Shown piece after piece: positions 7,063-12,914 of a stretch of DNA of 14,309 bases. The notes under the pieces were generated by a model. It saw nothing but the letters and a program-made list of their open reading frames with translations, was not told the origin of the DNA and ran no database searches. The stretch comes from an uncultured Clostridia bacterium (lineage in GTDB: Bacteria; Bacillota; Clostridia; Saccharofermentanales; DTU023). Every line of letters begins with the position of its first letter. Position 1 is the stretch's first letter. Location: positions 1 to 14,309 of the forward strand of contig CAKZWV010000043.1 of the NCBI GenBank assembly GCA_937922005.1, read 5' to 3'. The position numbers and the translations under genes were made by a program.

Positions 7063-7761
7063 ATGTCAAGAGGAAAACGTTATTTGAATGCATTAAAGTT
7101 AATCGATAAGAACACGATTTATTCTCCCCAGGAAGCATGCAAGTTGGTCAAAGAGACCGCTACCGCAGGCTTTGATGAGACCATTGAAGTCCACCTTCGC
7201 CTCGGCGTCGATAGCCGTCACGCAGACCAATTGGTCCGTGGTGCCGTCGTTCTGCCCCATGGAACCGGTAAGAGTGTCCGGGTCATGGCTTTTGCCAAGG
7301 ATGCCAAAGCCGAAGAGGCGACCAAGGCTGGTGCGGATTATGTTGGCGGCAAGGAATTTGCTGACAAAATCATGAATGATAACTGGATGGATTTCGATGT
7401 CGTCATCGCTACCCCTGATATGATGGGTATTGTAGGGCGACTGGGTAAGGTTCTCGGCCCTCGTGGCTTGATGCCTAGTCCGAAAGCAGGAACGATTACC
7501 CCAGAAATTGGCCAGGCCGTCGAAGATGCCAAAAGAGGTAAAATCGAGTACCGCTTGGACAAGAGCAATATCATTCACTGCATTATCGGAAAGAAGTCTT
7601 TTACCGAAGAACAGCTTTATGATAACCTTGAGACCCTCTTAGAGGCTGTCATCAAATCTCGGCCAGCAGCAGCTAAGGGCAAGTACATTCAGTCTTGTAC
7701 CATCACTGCAGCCATGGGCCCTGGGATTGCCGTTGAGCCTGTTTTCAATAAGACTGAATAA
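7063..7761 (+). CDS. rplA: Ribosomal protein L1
   Basis: Large-subunit protein L1 of the L1 stalk, 232 aa, the usual length. The signature GKVLGPRGLMPSPKAGT is present near residue 130, with EAGADYVGG-like KAGADYVGGKEF before it. ATG 7063 follows GGAAGGA. L1 is often the translational repressor of its own rplK-rplA operon; nothing here argues for or against that apart from the folded leader before rplK. A 562-bp non-coding region with hairpins follows. Confidence 0.98.
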   Translation: MSRGKRYLNALKLIDKNTIYSPQEACKLVKETATAGFDETIEVHLRLGVDSRHADQLVRGAVVLPHGTGKSVRVMAFAKDAKAEEATKAGADYVGGKEFADKIMNDNWMDFDVVIATPDMMGIVGRLGKVLGPRGLMPSPKAGTITPEIGQAVEDAKRGKIEYRLDKSNIIHCIIGKKSFTEEQLYDNLETLLEAVIKSRPAAAKGKYIQSCTITAAMGPGIAVEPVFNKTE

Positions 7762-7815
7762 GGGGCCTCATTGGCAGCTCGGATAGAATCTCAGAGACTT
7801 ATTTACTGCCAAGAT

Positions 7816-7868
7816 ACTTATTAACTGAGAAAATCATAACTTACAATTTTTCAGTAAATAAGTTTTTC
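7816..7868 (+). terminator. AT-rich hairpin/terminator after rplA, with a competing upstream copy
   Basis: Bases 7816-7833 pair with 7847-7863 in a stem of about 17 bp, with one A-A mismatch and one bulged G, around a 13-nt loop. Five T follow from 7863. A near-copy of the left arm, ACTTATTTACTG at 7797-7808, is perfectly complementary over 12 bp to the same right arm (CAGTAAATAAGT, 7852-7863), so it could pair with it instead. This would end or limit rplK-rplA transcripts; read-through control is an inference. Confidence 0.6.
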
Positions 7869-7875
7869 AAAAGCC

Positions 7876-7904
7876 TTGCCATTTTCCTTTTTAATTGGTA
7901 AGAT
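7876..7904 (+). promoter_or_regulatory. Candidate promoter for rplJ-rplL
   Basis: TTGCCA (7876-7881), a 17-bp spacer and TAAGAT (7899-7904) each match four of six consensus bases. The position, after the rplA hairpin and before the folded rplJ leader, is where Bacillus subtilis has its rplJL promoter. The match is modest. Confidence 0.4.
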
Positions 7905-7910
7905 GGCGGG

Positions 7911-8323
7911 TGTTGTGAGAGTTTTTCTTATCTCTTGCAATGATCATATTATTACCAGGCCAAGCCCTTTGTCCTGGTTGCATATTTGCCAAAGAAGCAG
8001 GAGGGATCCCACTTAGGAATCCCATAATAAGATCCGGTGGAGGCGTAAGCAGATTAGAGGAGAGCCAGAAGGCTTTTCTATGTCATAGCTTCGTCTCAGT
8101 AGACGAAGCTTTTTTTTGGTCGAAGTCAAGGTAAAGTCGACCTACATGACGAAATATCGGACAGCGTGACAGACAAGGTTCCCAACCAGGTTACAACATG
8201 GGCGAAGGCTAGATGATAGACTGAACCAGGACCCCAGCCAAGAAAAAGCAAAAGATAGAAGTCAGGTACCCATTGTGGTACTAGGGTGGTACCCCCAGTC
8301 GGTACCTATAGAAGGAGATACAG
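7911..8323 (+). promoter_or_regulatory. rplJ (L10) leader region with attenuator
   Basis: This long untranslated stretch before rplJ holds no credible gene. Visible elements, in order, are: ACCAGG/CCTGGT hairpin (7954-7978), a GGGAT/ATCCC and GGATC/GATCC region near 8004-8040, an AGCC-AGAA-GGCT hairpin near 8064-8075, a perfect terminator hairpin (8087-8117), GGTCGA/TCGACC hairpin (8118-8142), and a GGTACC-rich segment (8264-8307) next to the ribosome binding site. In B. subtilis the L10-L12 complex controls rplJL by attenuation in its leader. Position and architecture fit such an L10 leader here, but I matched architecture, not a covariance model. Confidence 0.6.
8087..8117 (+). terminator. 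Attenuator terminator in the rplJ leader
   Basis: AGCTTCGTCT (8087-8096), loop CAGT, AGACGAAGCT (8101-8110), then an unbroken T run to 8117. The stem is 10 bp and perfect. It lies about 205 bp upstream of rplJ, so without anti-termination or a promoter further downstream it would block rplJL expression. That makes a regulated attenuator likely. Confidence 0.9.
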
Positions 8324-8911
8324 ATGCCCTCAGAGAAAACATTGGCAAGAAAACAGGAAATTATTAATAATATTGCCAATAACCTCAAAGATGCGAAGTC
8401 GATCGTCCTTTACTCTTACCAAGGCATTACGGTAGACCAAGATACCCAGATGCGGAGAGCTTTCCGAGAAGCTGGCGTTTCTTACCATGTGGTAAAGAAC
8501 AGCTATGCCCAACGGGCTTTCGAAAAACTGGGCGTTGAGGGAACTGAATCCATGCTGGTAGGGCCGGTTGCTCTGGCCTACAGCACGGAAGACGTGGTCT
8601 TTGCCCCTCGCCTTTGTAAGAAGTTTGTCGACGAGTATAAGGTAACAGCCATCAAAGGCGGTATCATTGACCACAAGGCAGTGGAACTTGACCTAATCAA
8701 CAGATTGGCTGATCTACCGTCCAAGGATGTCTTGTACAGCCAGATGTGCTTTGGCGTACTGGGTCCTGTTACTAAGATGGCCATGACCTTAGCCGCTATG
8801 GTTGAGAAGGCCGAAGAACAGGGTTTACAAGATTTTTCAACCATGCAGGGTGCAAAGGCAGCAGAATCAGCTGCGGAACCTGCAGCAGAAGCCGCACCAA
8901 GCGCAGAATAA
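8324..8911 (+). CDS. rplJ: Ribosomal protein L10
   Basis: Large-subunit protein L10, the base of the L7/L12 stalk, 195 aa. The N-terminal RNA-binding domain is recognisable from KQEIINNIANNLKDAKSIVL, YQGITV, FREAGVSYHVVKNSYAQRAF and the later GGIIDHKAV. Family members are about 165-175 aa; the excess here is an Ala/Glu/Ser/Pro-rich tail (about residues 176-195) after the helix that binds L7/L12 dimers. ATG 8324 follows GAAGGAG at 8311-8317. Control probably acts through the leader at 7911-8323. It is co-transcribed with rplL, 85 bp downstream. Confidence 0.97.
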   Translation: MPSEKTLARKQEIINNIANNLKDAKSIVLYSYQGITVDQDTQMRRAFREAGVSYHVVKNSYAQRAFEKLGVEGTESMLVGPVALAYSTEDVVFAPRLCKKFVDEYKVTAIKGGIIDHKAVELDLINRLADLPSKDVLYSQMCFGVLGPVTKMAMTLAAMVEKAEEQGLQDFSTMQGAKAAESAAEPAAEAAPSAE

Positions 8912-8996
8912 ATTTTAACAAATTTAGCGGGATCTCCTTACGTATCCATAAAAGGCAGGTCCCATAGATATAGCCTATGATAGGGAGGAATTAATC

Positions 8997-9380
8997 ATGG
9001 CCGAAAGAAGTGAAAAGATTACAAAGATCTTAGATGAAATTAAAACATTAACCATCGTGGAAGCCAAAGATTTGGTAGATGCTATGGAAGAGGAGTTTGG
9101 CGTTTCCGCCTCTGCAATGGTCGCCGCTGGCCCTGCCCAGGGTGCCGCTGCTGGTGGTGGAGAAGAGAAGACCGAGTTCACTGTTACGCTTAAGAGCGCT
9201 GGTTCTGCTAAGATCGGTGTTATCAAGGTCGTCCGCGAGATCACTGGCCTTGGCTTGAAAGATGCCAAAGCTTTGGTCGACGAAGCTCCTAAGCCAATTA
9301 AAGAGAACGTCAGCAAGGATGAGGCAGAAAAGATTGCTGCTCAACTCAAAGAAGCTGGCGCTGAAGTTGAACTTCACTAA
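8997..9380 (+). CDS. rplL: Ribosomal protein L7/L12
   Basis: Stalk protein L7/L12, which recruits translation GTPases to the ribosome; 127 aa, slightly over the usual 120-125. The N-terminal dimerisation domain (ILDEIKTLTIVEAKDLV) leads into a Gly/Ala hinge (GPAQGAAAGGGEE, residues about 45-57) and a C-terminal domain with IGVIKVVREITGLGLKDAK. ATG 8997 follows AGGGAGGA. A strong terminator lies 105 bp downstream. In most bacteria rpoB follows rplL; here the next gene is cdd. Confidence 0.98.
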   Translation: MAERSEKITKILDEIKTLTIVEAKDLVDAMEEEFGVSASAMVAAGPAQGAAAGGGEEKTEFTVTLKSAGSAKIGVIKVVREITGLGLKDAKALVDEAPKPIKENVSKDEAEKIAAQLKEAGAEVELH

Positions 9381-9484
9381 TTTTTTCATAATTGTTCTAT
9401 CCTTTCAATGCCCGGTGCGCTAGGCTGGAATCACTTGTGTTGGCAAATAATTCTGCCCCAAGTCCTTCCGCCTGCCATCAGGTT

Positions 9485-9515
9485 AAATCCTGATATTTTT
9501 ATCAGGATTTTTTTT
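9485..9515 (+). terminator. Intrinsic terminator of rplJ-rplL
   Basis: AAATCCTGAT (9485-9494) pairs with ATCAGGATTT (9501-9510) around a 6-nt loop, with an eight-T run (9508-9515). A further ATCAGG at 9477-9482 can pair with CCTGAT (9489-9494) and so could compete with the terminator. This marks the end of the ribosomal-protein operon. Confidence 0.9.
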
Positions 9516-9517
9516 GT

Positions 9518-9601
9518 TCTCCTTTGGGAGACCATCTAGATATATTCTCCTCCGGGAGATAATTCGTATTTATTTTCCTTTGGGAGACCATTCTAGGAGG
9601 T
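9518..9601 (+). repeat. Three 28-nt tandem units, each with a small hairpin, before cdd
   Basis: Units start at 9518, 9546 and 9574, an exact 28-nt period. Each begins with a 5-bp inverted repeat around a 4-nt loop: TCTCC-TTTG-GGAGA, TCTCC-TCCG-GGAGA and TTTCC-TTTG-GGAGA. The change in the third unit turns a C-G pair into a U-G pair, so the RNA stem is kept. Unit 2 has a cUNCGg-type tetraloop. The array starts two bases after the rplL terminator T run and its third unit contains the cdd ribosome binding site (AGGAGG, 9595-9600). No convincing promoter is visible inside it. Confidence 0.75.
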
Positions 9602-9605
9602 TACC

Positions 9606-10028
9606 ATGCCATCTTTGTCCCCAGCTTTACAAAAGAAACTTTTCGACCTCTTGCCCCAAGCCTATGCCCCCTATTCTAAGGTCCATGTGGCCGCTTTATT
9701 ACAGACCAAGGGAGGCCATTACTACGGGGGGGTCAATGTCGAAAATGCTGGAATTCAGAGTATTTGTGCTGAGCGCACGGCCTTTGTAAAGGCTATTTCA
9801 GAGGGTGAGAGGGATTTTGCTTGCCTTTACCTCTGTGGGGCCAAAGAAGGAGAAGAAGCACGAAATTTGCTTCCTCTCCGCCTCCTTCCCTGTGGCTATT
9901 GCCGCCAGTTTATGGCAGAGTTCGTTCCTTCAAGTTTTCCGATCGTGGTGCTTTACCAGGAGGGTGAAGAGGTCCAAGAGTCTTTCTATACCTTAGGGGA
10001 CCTTTTGCCTGAGGCCTTTGCCTTGTGA
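9606..10028 (+). CDS. cdd: Cytidine deaminase
   Basis: Converts cytidine and deoxycytidine to uridine and deoxyuridine in pyrimidine salvage; a zinc enzyme, usually a tetramer in the cytosol. It is 140 aa, near the usual length of the small tetrameric form. The zinc and catalytic motifs are intact: CAERTA (C54, catalytic E56) and PCGYCRQ (C96, C99). GGVNVENA before them is the typical substrate loop. ATG 9606 sits five bases after AGGAGG. The gene follows the rplL terminator and the 28-nt hairpin units, and ends 40 bp before brnQ, so the two may share a transcript. Confidence 0.96.
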   Translation: MPSLSPALQKKLFDLLPQAYAPYSKVHVAALLQTKGGHYYGGVNVENAGIQSICAERTAFVKAISEGERDFACLYLCGAKEGEEARNLLPLRLLPCGYCRQFMAEFVPSSFPIVVLYQEGEEVQESFYTLGDLLPEAFAL

Positions 10029-10068
10029 AACTTTTCATTCATTTATTTTAGAAAGAGACAACAGCTTT

Positions 10069-11388
10069 ATGGAAATACAAAAAACCACCAAGCAGCGGTG
10101 GATCGATATGTTTGTCAGTGGCTTTGCTCTGTTCGCTATCTTTTTTGGAGCAGGAAACCTCATATTCCCCCCAAGTGCAGGGCTCAGAGCCGGTCAATAT
10201 TGGCCCCAGGCTATGTGGGGTTTTTTATTCAGTGATCCTGTGTTACCCATTGTTGGCGTCTTTGTCACAGCCTTTTTAGGAGGCAAAGCGACGGACCTTG
10301 CCAAACGAGTTCATCCCACTTTTGCCAAAGTTTTGGGAGCCGTGGCCATCCTGACCATCGGGCCCTTCTTCTCGGTTCCTAGAACCTCTGCCATGACTCA
10401 TGAAATGGCGATTTCCGAAATTTTTCCAGGGGTCCCCCAGTGGGCCACCAGCGTTGTCTTCTTCGCCTTGACCTATTTTCTCGCGATCAATGAGAACGGC
10501 GTTGTAGACGCTATTGGCAAATACTTAACCCCTGGCCTCCTTGTGGTTCTCACAGCCTTAATCATCAAAGGAATTGTGTGTCCGATTGGGCCTACTGCAA
10601 CTGTTGCGGAAGACGCTTATTTTGCCCTTGGTTTCAAGGATGGTTATCAGACCATGGATGCCCTGGGCTCCATGCTTATGACGGGCATTGTCTTTACCGA
10701 CCTCTATAGCAAGGGTTATAAGACACCTGAGCAGCAAAAAAAGATCATGTTAGGAGTTGGCCTAGTAGCCTTTGTTGCCTTGGCTTTTGTTTACGGTGGC
10801 TTGACCTACATCGGGGCAACCGCTGGGGAGCTTTTCCCCGCTGATACGGACCGGGTAGTTCTCTTTAACGGTGCCGTGAAAGCCCTCTTTGGGGAAGCTG
10901 GCAAGACCGTCGTCGCCCTGGCCACCGCCTTGGCCTGTCTCACCACCTCTGTCGGTCTAACCGCCACCTGCGGGAACTTCTTTTCCGAAATCTCCCATAA
11001 CAAATTATCCTACAAAAACGTCGTCATCGCCGCCTGTGGGGTGAGCTTCCTTTTGTCTCTTTTTGGGGTCCAAGGCCTCATTAACCTGGCTGCCCCCATC
11101 CTATCCTTCATCTACCCCATGATTATCCTGCTCATCCTTTTTGGTCTCTTTAACCGTTACCTGCCCTATGACGCCACCTTCAGGGGGGGAGTTATTGGAG
11201 CCGCCTGTTTCGGCCTCATCGACGCTCTCCATACCATCAACTCCAACTGGTTGGGCGGCCTGACCGACATCCTCAAAACCTGGCCCTTGGCCCACTTCGG
11301 CTTTGGGTGGCTCCTACCCACCCTAGTCATCGCCTTCCTCTGGACCTTGCCCTCCCTCATTAAACACGGAGCCAAGCGCCCGAACTAA
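10069..11388 (+). CDS. brnQ: Branched-chain amino acid transporter, BrnQ/LIVCS family
   Basis: A cation-coupled carrier for leucine, isoleucine and valine in the cytoplasmic membrane. The protein is 439 aa with about twelve hydrophobic segments, the usual size for the family. The hallmark FFGAGNLIFPP is at residues 25-35 in the first membrane segment, followed by GLRAG; FFSVPRTSAMTHEMA and ACLTTSVGLTATCGNFF are further family stretches. I chose ATG 10069, with a weak AGAAAGAG at 10050-10057. A TTG at 10018 in the same frame would overlap cdd and adds residues with no family match. A terminator follows directly. Regulation is not evident; co-transcription with cdd is possible. Confidence 0.93.
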   Translation: MEIQKTTKQRWIDMFVSGFALFAIFFGAGNLIFPPSAGLRAGQYWPQAMWGFLFSDPVLPIVGVFVTAFLGGKATDLAKRVHPTFAKVLGAVAILTIGPFFSVPRTSAMTHEMAISEIFPGVPQWATSVVFFALTYFLAINENGVVDAIGKYLTPGLLVVLTALIIKGIVCPIGPTATVAEDAYFALGFKDGYQTMDALGSMLMTGIVFTDLYSKGYKTPEQQKKIMLGVGLVAFVALAFVYGGLTYIGATAGELFPADTDRVVLFNGAVKALFGEAGKTVVALATALACLTTSVGLTATCGNFFSEISHNKLSYKNVVIAACGVSFLLSLFGVQGLINLAAPILSFIYPMIILLILFGLFNRYLPYDATFRGGVIGAACFGLIDALHTINSNWLGGLTDILKTWPLAHFGFGWLLPTLVIAFLWTLPSLIKHGAKRPN

Positions 11389-11394
11389 GCCGTT

Positions 11395-11420
11395 TGCCTG
11401 CCTTTGTGCAGGCATTTTTT
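11395..11420 (+). terminator. Intrinsic terminator after brnQ
   Basis: TGCCTGC (11395-11401) pairs with GCAGGCA (11408-11414) around a 6-nt loop, followed by six T (11415-11420). It begins six bases after the brnQ stop codon. Confidence 0.92.
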
Positions 11421-11462
11421 ATGGGAATAAGAGTTCAGGATCTATAAATTTATGTTGAAGGC

Positions 11463-11491
11463 TTGACAATAAGTGAAGAGTGATATATTAT
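11463..11491 (+). promoter_or_regulatory. SigA-type promoter of the ATPase pseudogene
   Basis: TTGACA (11463-11468) is exact; after 17 bp comes TATTAT (11486-11491), five of six. An alternative -10, TATAAC at 11489-11494, has less suitable spacing. Transcription would begin near 11498, just before the hairpin at 11505-11542. Confidence 0.75.
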
Positions 11492-11504
11492 AACTCACAA
11501 CAGT

Positions 11505-11547
11505 ACCCGACTCGCCTCTTAACAATGCGGACCAAGTCGGGTCTTTT
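11505..11547 (+). terminator. Attenuator-like hairpin in the ATPase leader
   Basis: ACCCGACT (11505-11512) pairs exactly with AGTCGGGT (11535-11542) across a 22-nt loop, in which CGC/GCG can add an inner stem. CTTTT follows at 11543-11547, then G and TTT. It starts only about seven bases after the predicted transcription start and ends about 60 bp before the gene, so it may abort transcription early. The T tract is short, so its strength is uncertain. Confidence 0.55.
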
Positions 11548-11601
11548 GTTTATTAGGAGGGTGCGTGGCCAAGCTTCATTAAGTTTTCAATGGAGGTGGA
11601 A

Positions 11602-12688
11602 ATGGAAATCAAAAGAGACCGCTATTTGGATAAGATCATCTCCTTCATGTGGGATGGGCAAGTGAAGGTGATGACGGGCCTTCATGGGAGCGGAAAGACC
11701 TACCTGCTTTTTGAGCTTTTCAAGACCTACCTTTTGAAAGAAGGCGTTCCAGAAGATCATATCCTTCGCTTTCACCTAGACTCCATCCAGGATAGGCACT
11801 ATCGAAACCCCCTGCATTTGGCTACTAAAATTCGTAGCATTGTAGAAGGTTCTCATACCCCCTACTATCTCTTTGTCGACGAGATTCAGATGTCTGATGT
11901 CGTTCCTAATCCATATAACCCGGAAGGAAAGAAAATTACCTTTTATGATGCCCTAAATGACCTAAATTCCCTAGTAAATTTAGACATCTATGTTACTGGT
12001 AACAACTCTAAAATGCTATCTTCGGACATTCTAACCGAGTTCCGTGGGCGAAGTGACGAGATCAGAGTTCATCCTCCACATGTGTTCCTCAATTGGTTCC
12101 TTGACCAATCCAGCAAAGCTAACCGCAGCGATCAATAGCAAACAAAAGCGCAGCGGAGAAAACCTTGTGGCATTGAATACGGTGAAAGCGTATATGGATT
12201 ATTTGTCGGATTCCTTTCTTTTTAGTGAGTGCCAGCGCTGGGACGTCAAAGGTAAGCACTATTTTGATTACCCTAACAAATACTACTGCGAGGATATAGG
12301 CCTGCGCAATGCTCGGATCGGCTTTCGTCAGCAGGAATTGACGCATATCATGGAAAATATCATTTATAATGAGCTGATGGTGCGGGAGTGTTCGGTGGAT
12401 ATCGGTATTGTCTATGCCCATGAGCAAGGTCCGGAAGGTAAGTCGTTTCAGCAGGCTAGAGAAATTGATTTTATAGCCAGCTCGGGAGACAAGAAAACCT
12501 ATATCCAGTCGGCCTATGCCTTGGAGACAAATGCCAAGATAATCGCAGAAAATAAGCCTTTTACCCTGGTTGGGGATTCTTTTCCCAAAGTGCTCGTCCG
12601 CCATGATATTGGTAAGCGTTGGTATAACGAGCAGGGAATCCTGAATATTGGCGTCATCGACTTTTTGCTGGATGAAAGCCTTGTATAG
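11602..12688 (+). pseudogene. AAA ATPase with DUF4143-type C-terminus, broken by internal deletion and frameshift
   Basis: The first part (ATG 11602, five bases after GGAGG at 11592-11596) has Walker A GLHGSGKTYLL and Walker B YYLFVDEIQM, then DIYVTGNNSKMLSSDILTEF and RGRSDEIRVHP, all typical of the AAA + DUF4143 ATPase family. Straight after VHP (about 12075) the frame runs into unrelated residues and a stop at 12136-12138. In another frame from about 12083 the family continues with SSIGSLTNPAKL, the DVKGKHYFDYPNKYYCEDIGLRN region and MENIIYNELMVRE to TAG 12686-12688. The two parts total about 360 residues. The segment normally lying between VHP and SSIGSLTNP, roughly a hundred residues from memory of the family, is missing. 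The pattern fits one out-of-frame deletion at about 12073-12083. The family's function is not established; the allele is probably inactive. Confidence 0.85.
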
Positions 12689-12759
12689 GGGGTTAGAGGT
12701 ATAGGACAGAGCAGTTTGGGAGCCCATTTAATAATAGAACTTGTAGAAATAATGATATG

Positions 12760-12800
12760 AAAAAACCAGCAGTCTAATTATGAAATCAGACTGCTGGTTT
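12760..12800. terminator. Bidirectional terminator between the ATPase pseudogene and glnS
   Basis: AAACCAGCAGTCT (12763-12775) pairs perfectly with AGACTGCTGGTTT (12788-12800), a 13-bp stem with a 12-nt loop. On the plus strand TTTCCTTTT follows; on the minus strand six A at 12760-12765 become a T6 tract. It suits the convergent ends of the pseudogene and glnS. Confidence 0.9.
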
Positions 12801-12829
12801 CCTTTTATAGAAGCAACATAATAGGACTG

Positions 12830-12878
12830 GGCCGCTTTTATAGGCTGGCCGCTTTTATAGGCGAGCCGCCTTTAAAAG
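12830..12878. repeat. Three short 17-bp tandem repeats downstream of glnS
   Basis: GGCCGCTTTTATAG at 12830-12843 recurs exactly at 12847-12860 (17-bp period). A diverged third copy, AGCCGCCTTTAAAAG, follows at 12864-12878. A partial CTTTTATAG also lies at 12802-12810. They sit between the glnS stop codon and the shared terminator, so they would be in the 3' untranslated region of glnS. No function is evident. Confidence 0.7.
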
Positions 12879-12914
12879 AGTTGCATCCTCATGCCCATCT
12901 GCTAAGTTAGCTAT

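Noticed and set aside
7940..8134. 64-residue frame in the rplJ leader
   Set aside because: It has no ribosome binding site and runs into the terminator stem and T run at 8087-8117; the coding look is incidental.
8283..8296. T-box riboswitch before rplJ
   Set aside because: Only the T-box-like string is present. I see no Stem I with a specifier loop, no terminator directly after it, and L10 genes are not known T-box targets. It is kept only as a motif observation.
9518..9601. CRISPR array
   Set aside because: The 28-nt period is the whole unit including the variable part. The conserved core is only about 14 nt, the intervening sequence is too short for spacers, and no cas genes are present.
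11590..11601. Start of the ATPase at ATG 11590
   Set aside because: The GGAGG at 11592-11596 would overlap this codon. ATG 11602, five bases after it, is the better start.
11421..12914. Insertion sequence or transposon around the broken ATPase gene
   Set aside because: No transposase, terminal inverted repeats or target duplications were seen; the lesion looks like a simple deletion.
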